NCBI GenBank assembly: GCA_902728285.1
Contig: CACVBU010000865.1
Coordinates: forward strand, 62,001-126,000
From: Clytia hemisphaerica
Lineage: Eukaryota; Cnidaria; Hydrozoa; Leptothecata; Clytiidae
Reading direction: 5' to 3'
Length of the DNA stretch: 64,000 nt
Shown: in pieces, positions 10,641 to 21,719 of the stretch
Numbering within the stretch: position 1 is the first letter of the stretch
How the letters are laid out: each line of letters begins with the position of its first letter
The notes under the pieces: model-generated
The model's input: the letters and a program-made list of their open reading frames with translations, nothing else
Told to the model about the DNA's origin: nothing
Databases searched by the model: none
Translations under genes and position numbers: made by a program

Positions 10641-12947
10641 TTAAGCGTTGTCCCAAAATCTAGACAATTCAGTTAATGGTTGGTTACTGCCTGTCTTTGC
10701 TTTCTTCGTTTCTTCGATGGATGCTAAGAAATCGTCTTCATCTGCTTCGATACTGGCAAGGGTGTTTTCGTTTTCTTCATCTTTGGGGTTCTCTGCGTTT
10801 GGGGTATCTTTCAAAATCTCTTGAATATGTGGAAACTGTTCAATTGACCTCTCGATCTCCTCAACTGCCTCGTGAACTGTTTTACCGTAGTTAACAACAT
10901 CAGTGGTCGGCGCCATAATAACAATTTGGCCAAGCTTCACCAATTCCTCAAGTTCTGCGAGAAATCTGCATTCTGTTAGCCGGGAAAACCAGTGCATGGC
11001 GAAGCTTTCTTAGGTGATTTTAATTTTTTCAAGACATATTTGTTTTTTTTTTGTGAAAAGCAAATATGTAACAAAGTTTTCATAAAGTTTCCTTCCAATC
11101 CATTGACGATTCTGAATGTTCTGTTGATATATTCCGGAAGAGATTCACCGCAAAATTCATTCGCACAGGCAACGATCAACGCAACAGAATAATCAACGAG
11201 GATAAGGAACGGTCTTTAAATTTGTTGAAAACAAGTTTCTCCTTCTCTTGTAAAGATATGAGAAAACGGCTGATCGACGGTACTGAATGTGAACTAGACA
11301 GATATTGCGCTATTGGAAGAGGGGGTGCTAAGCCGTATGGATGACGTACGCTAAGTGAATAAAGGAGAATACGCTTTACGAGAATACACTCTTTTAACGG
11401 TAAGGTAACACTACCAGTCGCATCTAGTTAAACTATGTATTGATAGTTCTTTTCATAATACAACCTAATCAATCCCTCAGTAGTTAATGTGATCCGCACC
11501 TCCTTGTCTACCATGACATCATGAACATAGCCATAAAATTTTCTTGCCTGCTTTTGTTCTTGTGCCCTCGCACAGTCTTCCTTTTGGATCTTTGACGCCA
11601 CTTTGAACTTTTTCGTGTCGAAAGGCTTTTTTCGTGTGGGGACTCCTAACCTCAGATTTTTTTTTCTGATAAACTTTCGGGGATCTCCCGGCTTCCTCTA
11701 TGTTTCCTGCTCCAAAAACCGTTGGCTTGATCTTTGCCAATTTCTCTCCATAAACTTTACTAGAAGGAGTCTTCAAATTCTTCTTAAACCTTCGATGCTT
11801 CGATTTTTTTTCTACCAGATATGATGTCAGCGCTGGTTTTCCCGATATCCTGTGAAACTTTGCCATCAAATAAAAGTGCCGCATACTGGCAATCCTCCTT
11901 CATGATTGACACATTAGCTGAAAAATTGTATTCTGGTCTTTTAAAACGCAGATGGCATATCCAATAGGGGTACTCAATTTCTTTTTTGATTGGTCGTTGT
12001 TCAATCTTTGGTGGTTGACGACTAAACTGCAATATTCTTTATGTTGTTTTACCATTGGGAATAAAAGGTCTTTGTATTTTTTCTCAAATCTTCGATAGGT
12101 CGAATTATCACTTTGTACTATTCTGAGCTTTTGTCAATCATTTGAAAGCTTTTCTGTTTGATTCGATAAGTAAACACGCCACTTTTTGGTCAGTATCGGA
12201 TGCTGATGGCGAGCTGCTTTCGAATTCGGCGATTCCAAGGTCAACATCAGTTTTATTTTTCACATCAAGGTCAACATCAGTTTCACTTTTCAAAACCAAT
12301 GTCACTCTTCTTATGAGTTGTATTTTTCACGTTTGAGGTACTAAAAAGCCTTCCCACTGTATATTTAGTTAACTCTACGGCCGTTTTCGATAATACCGTT
12401 GGTGCAAAACTTTCCATTCTATCCAATATCATATTCTCCTTATTAGACTTTTTGCGTGATTTGATGGTTTTGGAACTCGTCGTAGGATTTCGACGATCCG
12501 ATGAATCACCGTCATTCCTTAATCTTTCTGATTCCAGTGTAGCCTCTCTCACAGGGACAAACAATTCTTCTATCTCTCAGTGGGTTGTTCATATGGTTCG
12601 TTGGTTCTTGAACTTGTTTGAGAAATTGGTAGATCAATGTCATCGTTGCTTTTCGGTACTTCATAGACAGGTACCCTCACTGGTGAGCAACTCTCTCCAA
12701 CTTGTTCGATTTGTTCTTGATATTCTTCACAAAATTTACTGGTTCCATCTTGAAGCATTTCCGACGATTCCTCAACGTCAAATATTTCAGCAAACGAAAT
12801 AGACGAAGCTTTGTCAATAGATTTAATATACTCCCGAAAGAGGTGTCTCACTTTATGGTCAGGAGGTGGTTTCGTAGCATTGTAATATTTTTGGGTTATC
12901 TCCTTCCATATTATTTTATCAAATGATTTTTTGTTACGGTTCTTCAA
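10641..12947 (-). pseudogene. Upstream exons or fragments of the same transposase-type gene
   Basis: Several minus-strand open blocks follow one another: 12947-12570 (KIIWKEITQKYYNATKPPP, then Ser/Glu-rich), 12564-12283 (charged), 12032-11784 (EIEYPYWICHLRF, VSIMKEDCQYAALL), 11884-11519 (Lys-rich), 11179-10976 (VACANEFCGESLPEYINRTF, then FMKTLLHICFS) and 10997-10641 (acidic tail ending SRFWDNA). The ESLPEYINRTF/HICFS block resembles the transposase core region in which a conserved Asp/Asn and Cys-His pair precede the SNAxxE segment. The blocks overlap in different frames, so frameshifts or introns are present. Most likely a decayed transposon gene. Confidence 0.35.
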
Positions 12948-12979
12948 AGGGACAAGTTGCAGGGTCTGTTACAAAAATT

Positions 12980-13665
12980 ATTTCTATGTCGAACGGACAT
13001 TTTGATACTTTGCCCCCTTGTCAAAAACGGTCGAAAAATACTGGAACCACGAATTATGCTAATTCTGAAAGGGTGGGTGACTTTGTTTTGAAAACCATTA
13101 ACAACTTTATTTTTAGCTATTTTATCTTTTAACTATGTCGGACGGACGGGATAGAATTACGAGTTGCTATCTCAATTTTTAAAGAAGGTGCCCGATTTTT
13201 TGAGATTGAAAAGACTTCATATACAACTTTTAGATTATGAATAAAAACCCAACTCTAACTTCACTGCTTAGACTGTACCTTCGTCATACTGTGTCTGTTT
13301 TTGTATGTCGGACGGACAATGTTGGACGGACACTTTTGTCAAGAAAATATCAATGTCAAAATATTTGACTAAAACCTATTGAAAGTCTTGCTGTCTGGCA
13401 CCGCGGACTAGGCTAAAAAGTTCCAGTTCTTTTAATCTGCATGGATAATGCTTAATTTAACTTTAAAGGGAATTGTCCATCCGACTTAAAAATCAAGGCT
13501 GTAGATTAACTTTGGAAAATAAAGATGCTTAAACTATAAAATATTAGGCTGGGGTTAAAGTTTACTGGTCTGGAAAAGAAAGACAAGCAATTTTAATGTT
13601 TACAATGTAATGATCTTCGAAATATTAGCTAAAGGAAAACGTCACATGTCCATCCGACATAAATA
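12980..13665. repeat. Cluster of a GTCGGACGGAC motif in both orientations
   Basis: TATGTCG(G/A)ACGGAC occurs at about 12986, 13134 and 13306, with a further GGACGGACAC at about 13323. The inverted form GTCCATCCGAC occurs at about 13470 and 13649. The stretch contains no gene and lies between two transposase-like blocks, so the motif may be a subterminal repeat. Confidence 0.5.
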
Positions 13666-14820
13666 TTATAAAGTAGCAAAAAAACGAAAAAAACTAATAT
13701 AATAACACTTAAATGTACAAACATCCTGGGTCGTGGAACCATTGAAGGCATCGAGGACACTGTATCCAGGCGGTTCCAATCTCCTCTTCAAGGCATTTGG
13801 CACAGGTGGTTTCAATAAGGTGACTCTGATCCGTGTCAAAATGACCGCAAGACTCGGTACCATCGTCTTTCCCATACCATTGATGGTGGAATGGTTCCTC
13901 ATCCGTTGCGATGTAAAAAAAAGTTACATACACTGAAAACCTTACCTGGTGATGAGCCTTCTTGCTTTGTGTACTTTCATAATTTGCATATAGGTGCTGT
14001 ATGGAGCGTCCTTGATAAACTCAGGTTCCTCCATCATCTCCTCTATTGGCTGGTACACACAGTGAACACCTTTCACCAAACGATCCGCACATTCAGCAAA
14101 CTGCTATGGGGCTTTTATTACTTGTCGACCCGCCATAACTGCCCGGTAAACCATGTTCTTCACGCAACCCCCGACACCATCCATGGGATCTTTTCTATGG
14201 TGTCTTTCGTTATAATACCGTGTGATTTGATACGATTCCGGAAATAGCGAAGAAAGGTAGAAAATGAATTTGGACCTGAACTGGGCACTACATCTATCAC
14301 TCCAGATATGCAGCTCAAGGTTTTGGTTCTTAGATGGTCGTGTTTTTCAATCATTAGCTCAGTGGTTTTCACGGTACAAGTATGGGCGGCGATGCGCGAG
14401 TGATCTTTTGCTTCCGACACAATCACAAAGTTATTATGTAACAATGCCCCTTGGTATCTAATGTAAACAGCGGTGGTGAAAAGGCTGAAGGTGGTGTGGC
14501 CGAAATAAGCCGATTGGCTCTCGTAATGTTGCCTATTTTCATAGCTTTCCGCGTAGTTAACACGAAGAAGTTTGGCATTTTCGGGCATGTCATTTTTCAA
14601 TTGATTGTAAACTTTATACTGCTCATTGCGTACCAGAATATGAAGTTTTAACTCGTTTAGTTTGCTCTTAAATTTATCTTCAACATCTTTAAGAGAAGTC
14701 GAAACCAGAGCTTTGCTAGCCTTTCCATCAACAGAAAGCCACTGGTAGTACTTCAATTCCGAAACTTCATCATCAGAATCAACATCACTATTCTCACTTG
14801 ATGAACTGGATTCCCCGGGG
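13666..14820 (-). pseudogene. DDE-type transposase pseudogene with DGVGG motif and zinc finger
   Basis: From about 14820 the minus strand reads an acidic Ser/Glu stretch, then ELKYYQWLSVDGKAS and a helical region, then NYAESYE, SQSAYFGHTTFSLFT and VSEAKDHSRIAAH, then HGIITKD. Near 14180 the frame shifts: one frame ends at 14160 while the next continues PDGVGGCVKNMVYRAVMAG, hits an in-frame TAG and goes on through QIMKVHKARRLIT to a clean splice donor (AG/GTAAGG) near 13950. An exon to 13709 holds CAKCLEEEIGTAWIQC and PRCLQWFHDPGC, a Cys-rich PHD/RING-like finger. SAYFGHTT, DH and DGVGG are conserved positions of a widespread animal transposase-like family I cannot name. One frameshift and one nonsense codon make it a pseudogene. 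Confidence 0.5.
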
Positions 14821-15609
14821 GGGTACTAGGGCAAGATGGGTTACAGGGATGCTCCGCTGGTCATTGGGTTTGATTTTAGAACTCTTTAAAACTGCTTTGA
14901 AGTAATATTTTGTTAATAACCACGTACAATACTTTAAGAAGAAACAAATATCATCAATCAGCGTTGCTGATTAAAAAGTTAATATTGAAATCTAAGCTTA
15001 CTCAGTAGTTTTTTCCTTTGCCTTTGGGCTCTCTTTGCAGCTGACTGACGTTGTAAAAGCAATCGATTTTCTGTAGGTTTCAACTTCATCTGCCTATAAA
15101 TACGCCTTCGAAGAGCGTTAACTTTAAAATTTAAAACTTTAAATTTTCCTTATTCTTCTCTCGATAGGCTTTGCATCTTTCAGCATTTGTTATTTTCTCT
15201 TCTTTAGGTGGTCTTCCTCTTGCTTTTCCATTTTTTTTGTTCTTGGTTTTCTTTTACAGACTTGCCTTTTTTCAGACTAACCTTGGCAAGTCTTTGTTTG
15301 CCTATTTCCGGGCAAGTTTTTCTAAACATTCGATTTCATGTTCGAATTTGAAAACATTCGAATGATCGCAATTTGTTCGCCATCTTTGTAATTTGACCAA
15401 TATTGAATTTATTGAACTGCAAAATTTATCAATATCTCAAGTTTGATCTCATTTTATCTTGGCTCTCTTCCATTTGTTTTTGTGTCTATTCTGGTTTCTT
15501 TTAAGTGTATTTTTCAGTATTTTCAGTGAAAACCAGGTTTTCTGCATAATTTGTGCATCATAGTGGGGTTCGAACTTAGGGTCTCGGTGTTGTGGCACAA
15601 GAAATTCGA
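14821..15609. other. Spacer with no supported gene
   Basis: It opens with a CCCCGGGGGGGTACT run at about 14815-14829. Near 15560 there is GTGGGGTTCGAACTTAGGGTCTC, similar to the units at 20.2-20.75 kb. No coding content is convincing. Confidence 0.35.
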
Positions 15610-15984
15610 GAAATATATATATATGATTTGAAAAGCTACATTACACTTACGAACATACACTACTTACAAAAACAAACACAGAAAAAATAAATAGCTCCCC
15701 CGCAAGGCACTAAGTGATATCGCCAAGGGTACTAAGCTATTAAATAAAGGAAAAAATCTTAAAGGAAAAACCATCACTAAAAGGATAAACACAAATATTA
15801 AAAAATATTGGAGCTGTGTAGAAGATCACTAAACTAAAATAAGGCACCACTAAACCTTTCAGAGTCGAGAATAAATTCAATGACAAGATTAATTATTATG
15901 TTATTTATGTTGAAAGGTAATTCTGGATCACCGTATAACAAAAGGTTGAAGAGCTTAGGAGGGCTTAGCGGATAAATATTTATG

Positions 15985-17954
15985 TCTTGGTTCAGAAGTT
16001 TGTTGAACAAAAGATCTTGCCTGAGAGTAAATAGAGCAGTGCAAAAGAAAGTGTTGAGAGTTTTTCGATGGAATTTGTTCTACACGCACAAAATGGATCT
16101 AAGGTGTCACGAAAACCGTGTCTAAATTTATGTTCATTGAGGTGACTAAATCCTACTCGAAGACGATTGAGAAGGATCACACCCTGGTTGTCACGAGGCC
16201 CAAAAACAGGAGAAGGTTTAGACCTTAGAAACTCGAGGATTGCTTTTTTGAAGGTAGATACTGAAGGCATATCTCTTATACGACCAGCCAGAATATTCCG
16301 ATGTGTTATGCAGTATGGATAAAAAGAATTCCGGAAACGCTCAGTTCGAATATTAAGCTGATAAATAGGATTTCTTGTTCTTAGATTACCCGGTGTCGCA
16401 AGTCTTGCTGGTAAGTAGTTACGTAAATAAGAGGGGGCTAAATTGTTTAAAATTTTGTAGAAGAAGATCTTTCTTCTACTAAATCGACGATCAGCAAGAC
16501 TCTCGAGACCAAGTTCAGAATAAAGTTTTTCTTGAGACGTTCCACGAAAGCCGCCTGTTATAGCAAGACAGGCATTATATTGGATGGATTCAAGCTGACG
16601 AACAAAAGTCGAATTTCCAGGATGGTCGTATATAATATCCCCATAGTCTAGATGTGGTCTAATGTAAGATTTGTATAAAGTAAGCAGAGATTTTTTTGGT
16701 ATATGTTTGCGAAGTCTGTTAATGAGGCGAGTACCTTAGTTGGCATTTTTTATTTTTTTGTCTAAATGGTGACTGAATGAGAGTTTGGAATCCAAGATAA
16801 AACCTAGATGCTTCTGACATTCCCATTCAAAACAACCCTCTGATACCTACCTGATAGAAAATTTCTCAAAAGGGAATACACTCCCCAGTTGTTACCCCGT
16901 AAGATTGGAGTTTGTAAATTAAACCCTCATGCCAGACTCGATCAAATGTCTTTGAGATATCAAGAAACACTCCCCTCGTGTCCGAAGGTGGATCAGTGTC
17001 AAACCCTGTAAAGATGTCATGCGTTATGGACAACAACTGAGAGACACAAGAATCACCCTCCCGAAAACCTGACTAGCACGAAGTAAAAAGATTGTTGCTT
17101 GCAAAATACTTGTAAAGTACATCATAAATGCACTTTTCAAATTATTTGCTAAATACTGGAAGAAGAGACACTGGTCTGTAGTTTTTAGCAATGCTTTTGT
17201 CCCCCTTTTTATAAACAGGAACAACATTGCCTTTCTTCCACTGGGAAGGGAAGATACCTAAGTGAATTGAAAGATTGAGAATACTGCACAAAAGTTTGAC
17301 TAGAGATTTACTGCAAATCCTAACCATACGTGTAGAAATATCGTCCCATCAATGAGCCTTGTTTATGTTTAAAGATCTTATTAAAGACTCAATGTTATCT
17401 TCGTCAAATTCTAAGTTTTCCAACCTCAAGTCGGTAAGGAATTGTTCAGCTGGCAGAACACTGCCAGTTTCAATAAGAGAACATTGTTCGGCGAAAAAAG
17501 AATCAAGGATGCTGGCTTTCTCAGAAACATCAGATACGAGGATGTCTCTGTTATCACGTATGGGTGGGATTTTTGGTGTTTTGCGCATGCCTAAGAATTG
17601 TTTAAGGGTAGACCAGTATTTCTTACTTCCAATGTTCAGATCGTTAAGGGAATTGCCAAGACGAGTAAAATAGTTTTCCTTGGCTTCTTTGATAGCCAGT
17701 CTAGATCTTCTGGAGATGTCATCGAGTGCCTGTTCATCCAAGGGATCCCCCCGCTTTTTCCACCGGTGATAAATTTTATCTTTGTCGAGTCTAGGAGTCA
17801 TCCACAACGCATCCTTATCCCTGATTGTAATTATTTTATTGGGAACGAAATTGGGAAAAATGTTTAATATATATTCAGAAAGAAGGACAGCGCGCTCATC
17901 CACATTTAGACCTCGAAAAGAAGTATCCCACTCAATGGCATTTAGAGCAAGCAT
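15985..17954 (-). pseudogene. LINE ORF2 linker, reverse transcriptase and C-terminus, broken
   Basis: It is in frame with the endonuclease. The linker runs to SLNINKAH, then TGA (17349) sits just before WDDIST where a Gly codon is expected. RT block 1 has GNVVPVYKKGDKS and NYRPVSLLPVFSK, followed by TAA and then TAG in the next 40 codons. Block 2 has SGFREGDSCVSQLLS and GVFLDISKTFDRVWHEG, containing the first catalytic Asp. The next blocks up to YxDD are absent. The reading resumes as KHLGFILDSKLS, then YIRPHLDYGDIIYDHPGN, and ends with VILLNRLRVGFSHLNEHKFR (ORF at 16270-15992). At least four stops plus the deletion make it inactive. Confidence 0.7.
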
Positions 17955-17984
17955 GATTCCCCTCTCATCAGCCCTAGCAAAATC

Positions 17985-18971
17985 TCAAATTTTTCGTTTG
18001 TATGCTAAAGGGAATTTAACCTGAAAATTAAGTTTTACAAAGGTTATTTGGTGGTGGCAACGGGCATGGAGCGAAGGCAAAACCCCGGAGTCAAAAACAA
18101 GAGCCTGGGAAGATGTAAAAATAAGATCTATGCAAGAAGGTGAACAGTCGGGACGAAGGTGAGTCGGCTCGTCAATAAGTTGATGTAAACCATGCTGTAA
18201 GGCAATATTGCTACTGTCCTCACCTTGGCAATTTGTTCCATCTCCAGCCCACCATTCCGAATTCCTCCCATTGAAAACACCAAGTAGAATCGTGCCAGCA
18301 GAAGAAATGTTGCTTATATTTATAATTGTCCCCTCCCATTTATGCTTAAAGCTTAAAGTCTGCGAATTCATCCGTATCTTGACTATTGGGGAACGATAGA
18401 GAAGACAAAGGAAAGGTTTTTTAGTACCAGAATTAACTTCGCAAACAAGACACTCATCAAGAGAGGACAGATCAGGTCTTTCCTCAACAGAGATGCCAAC
18501 TTTGCGATATAGGCACACTCCACCCATTTTAGAATTCGAAGGGTGGTCGGATCTAAGGAGTTCATAGTTATCAATCTTTAGCCTTAGATCGTCCGTCTCG
18601 ATAGAAGAATCGAGAAAGGATTCACCAACACAAAAAATATCAAACTTACGAACATTTAAAAAAGCTGTGATTTGAGCAATCTTCGCAAAGTTATCAACCC
18701 AAACCCTATTTAGATTCCAATGACAAACAGACAAGGTGTTTTCCCACTCCACCGGTCCCGGATTCGACTCAACGTCACCCCCTAGGAAAAGAAGAGTAAG
18801 GTTAAAAAATAAAAAGAAGTATTGGACCCAAAAGAAGTAGGGACGGGGTAAGAGATTCGGGAATACCAAAAGACTTAAATAAAAACCCACACAAAAGTCA
18901 AAGCTGACTGAAATAAATTTAATAGAGTTAAATAAACCAATGCACGCTCTATATTGCAAACTTACTCCCAT
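17985..18971 (-). pseudogene. LINE ORF2 N-terminus: 2A-like leader plus APE endonuclease
   Basis: A 328-codon frame. Residues 1-64 include a hydrophobic segment (about 46-64), followed immediately by GGDVESNPGP (residues 64-73), a perfect D-V-E-x-N-P-G-P 2A ribosome-skipping consensus. From residue 80 the AP-endonuclease-like domain follows: SVCHWNLN, FCVGESFLDSS (metal-binding Glu), LLYRSP, SCIDLIFTSS and HARCHHQI. The usual GDFN catalytic Asp is Val here (GVFNG, near 18279), so nicking activity is probably lost. The frame ends at an in-frame TGA where the family has a Trp-like position (KI-stop-DFARAD). It would nick target DNA to prime reverse transcription. Confidence 0.75.
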
Positions 18972-19204
18972 TACAAGATTCTGATGTCAACAAACCTCTT
19001 ACCTGACACGTTGATTTCCAAACAGTTGATTTCATAAAAAACACATATAAAATTGTAATAACTCAAAAAATGATTCCATAATTGCCGTGTAATTATGGAA
19101 AAATTGTAAAAGAGATGTATGTGCTTTTAACATAGAAAAAAGGTATTGAACAAAAACTTAGAAAGGCAGAAGTAGTCAGATTAATCGATGTCTGATGATG
19201 ACAA

Positions 19205-19490
19205 AAATATAATGTGACAAGAAAAAGCTACTATGATTGTAGAATTCTATCTTTTAAAGAAGCAATGGTGTCGAAAAATTTGTAATCGTCATTTTTCAGC
19301 TTTGCGACTACGTTACAGTTTACATCTGCAAAAACAAAATCAACATTGGAATTTGCCGTAATCAATTCTCTTGCACCATCTAACAATCTCAAACATGCCT
19401 TCGTCAAATCATGAACATAAAACGACTGGATTCCTATCTTTTATTGTCTCTTTGAAGCGAGCTTCGTTGCCGCCTGTATTTCAAAATTGG
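19205..19490 (-). pseudogene. Transposon protein remnant, C-terminal part
   Basis: The minus strand reads GGNEARFKETIKDRNPV, then after a one-base frame change VHDLTKACLRLLDGAREL, NVDFVFADVNCNVVAK and FFDTIASLKDRILQS, ending at a stop near 19205. The helical, acidic content and the clean stop suggest the end of a real protein. A second copy of the first motif lies at 43.3 kb (GNKARFKETIEDRRPVV) and a third, inverted and degenerate, at about 20000-20085. I do not recognise the family. Confidence 0.4.
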
Positions 19491-19994
19491 TATGGAAAAT
19501 CCGACAATATTCCGTCATAATTTTATTTCTTTGAATTATTTAGGTAAAAGGATTGATAGAGCTTGAACATTACTCCTAATGTACAAAAAAATTACTTTCG
19601 AATTTTTTCACAAGTTTGTAATATATTTTATCAACATTTTCAACTCTAAAATGCACAATTTCAACTGCGTGAATCCCTTTTGTCACTCCAATAATTTTTT
19701 TTATGACTAAAAAAAATAGCTTGCCAAAGTTTAGAGCATGTGTCATAAAAATATCGAAATTAGAATGCGACACTCTCTAAAGTTATTAGATACTTATAAG
19801 TCAAAATTTAGAAATATTAAGTCGGAGTTTTGACAAGCTGACGATGATTTTGCCTCTGTTATCTTTGTTATGATATAGATAAAAGACTTGAGAAGAGTAG
19901 AACAACAGAGACTTTTGTCGAAGTTTTGACGTTGTTAGCAAGGTACTCCCAAGTGCTATATCATCAAAATCTATTGTTTCATTTTATGCTTTTA

Positions 19995-20085
19995 ACGAGG
20001 CGGCAACGAAGCTAGCAGCCCTTTCTACAAAAAGACAAAGGAGATGGATATCCAGTCGTTTATATGTTCATGGTCAAATCCAGAT
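19995..20085 (+). repeat. Inverted, degenerate copy of the 19.4-kb remnant
   Basis: GGCGGCAACGAAGCTAGC…ATCCAGTCGTTTATATGTTC matches the reverse complement of about 19410-19480, so the two face each other across about 500 bp. Confidence 0.5.
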
Positions 20086-20119
20086 GAACTTTGATGTTAT
20101 TTTTGGCCAAGAGAGAAAT

Positions 20120-20850
20120 AGAAAGTGAAAGGGGGGACTCAAGCGTGGAAGGGAAAATGTTGAATTGCAATCCAAGATGGTGAGGGCACAGCAGAACATT
20201 GAGTTTGCAGACGGCCAGAATTGTGCAGTGAAGTGCTGCTATTTCGAGTAGGTAAGTTGAAATCGGAAGTGCTCTACTTGGGATCTTAGTGTTGTGCTAG
20301 AAGAAATCGAGAAATCGAAAGTGAAAGAGAGAAATCGAAAGTGAGAGGGGAAATCGGGCGTGGAAAGGAACAATAATGTTGGACTAAAACCAAGATGATG
20401 ACAGGACAACAGAGCATGGAACGAGCTCTAGAGTAGAAGACCCAAATGGTACAGTGGAGTATTGCTGTTCGGAGTGATAAGTTGGGATAGGAAGTGCTTT
20501 ATTGGGGCTCGAACTTGGGATCTCAATAGTGTGCTGAAAAAAAATTGAAAAATCAAAAGTGAAAGGAGGAAATCCAGCGTGACTGAGAAAATGTTGAACT
20601 AGACATCAAGATGGTGTCGAGGATCAGCAAAGACCAAGTTCAGCAGAGTTTGGAGTGTATAGACGATCATAATAGTGCAGTGAAGTGTTGCTATTTGGAA
20701 TCAGTTGAAGTTGGAAGTATCCTAGTTGGGTTCGAACCTGAGACCTGAGTGCTGTGCTTAAATTCCAGAAATCGAAAGTGACAGGGAGTTAAATGAAAAG
20801 CGGAGAATGTTGAGCTAGAAGCCATCTCATAAAAGTGACAGAGGAATGGG
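20120..20850 (+). repeat. Tandem array with a period of about 220 bp, roughly 3.3 diverged units
   Basis: Landmarks recur in order. 'gaaaatgttga(a/g)…cca(a)gatg' is near 20155, 20370, 20590 and 20805. 'gtgcagtg(a/g)agt(g/a)(c/t)tgct' is near 20225, 20453 and 20678. 'tcgaac(t/c)tg(g/a)ga' is near 20508 and 20732. Each unit contains GGTTCGAACC-like sequence similar to a tRNA B box, but no A box is visible. Likely satellite-like or derived from a tandemly arranged SINE. Confidence 0.5.
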
Positions 20851-21234
20851 GTAGAACCTGGGAAAGGAAGGAGTCAAGTCCAGCATAATGGAATAGTAAA
20901 TAGATACCTGGGGTATTGATTGGCACAATAGTGACAATTCTGTTTTCATATTGGTGAAGAATCTACTTTACATTGTAAAAGTTAGGACATCCAGAGTAAT
21001 GGTATAATAAACGAAAAAAATACTAGAGTGTTTTCAAGGTGTCATGTTCGTAGAGTTTTTTTGTTCTTTTTTTCTGGAACGTCTTAACAAAATTTTTCTA
21101 AGACATGTCGAAGTTTTCCGCCTACATCATCTAGATAAAAAAGATACAATAACAATAAATAATACACAGCTAAAAATCTACTTTACTTAATTTAATTAAA
21201 TAATGTCTGAATGCTGTCGAACGACCCCAAATCA

Positions 21235-21375
21235 TGGTTTCTGCCTACTGTTTCAGTCCCCCCTTTAAATGCAATTTTGCCCTTAAATAAAACTCCCCCC
21301 TTAAATCAAACAAAAATTACCAGTACCCCTTCTTAGAATGTCCCCCCTTAAAATAAAAAAAAGAGGAGTCCCCCT
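21235..21375 (+). repeat. Repeated CCCCCCTTAAA phrases
   Basis: Four phrases of C5-6 followed by TTAAA occur within about 100 bp (near 21256, 21293 and 21342, plus a shorter one at 21281). They are adjacent to the GGGAGA tract. Low-complexity sequence of unknown origin. Confidence 0.45.
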
Positions 21376-21522
21376 TCAGAGGGGGAGGAGGAGAGGGAGA
21401 GGGAGAGGGAGAGGGAGAGGGAGAGGGAGAGGGAGAGGGAGGGAGGGAGGAGAGGGAGGGAGAGGGAGAGGGAGAGGGAGAGGGAGAGGGAGAGGGAGAG
21501 GGAGAGGGAGAGGGAGAGGGAA
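21376..21522 (+). repeat. (GGGAGA)n microsatellite
   Basis: A near-perfect hexamer run interrupted by GGGAGGGAGGAGAGGGAGG in the middle. It generates long Arg-Gly or Ser-Leu open frames on both strands that are not genes. Confidence 0.95.
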
Positions 21523-21719
21523 ACTAAACGCCCTCCTACATAGCCCATGTCTGATATATACGACATAGATTATACCGCCAGGATGTAGGAACCAAATAAG
21601 AATTATATATCTTATATAAGACAAAATGAAAAATAACAAGAAATTAAAAGAAGATATAAGAGCTAAAGGGAGCAAGCAAATTAGAACAACGGTCCCCCGA
21701 AATGGTCGGTGTCATGAAT

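Larger units (their letters stand above)
15610..18990 (-). mobile_element. CR1/L2-type LINE, nearly full length but mutated
   Basis: The minus strand carries in order a 2A-like leader, an APE-type endonuclease, linker, reverse transcriptase and a C-terminal region, with a short AT-rich tail near 15610. The reading frame is the same from 18971 to about 16900, interrupted by single-codon stops, so the copy decayed by substitutions. The catalytic YxDD part of the RT is missing through a deletion near 16830. A second, 5'-truncated relative lies at 21.72-23.34 kb. The clade is inferred from the 2A-EN-RT order and the C-terminal GFSHLNEHKFRHGF…DPFC motif. Confidence 0.75.

Noticed and set aside
21338..21675. 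Long Arg-Gly and Ser-Leu open frames on both strands
   Set aside because: They are translations of the GGGAGA microsatellite.
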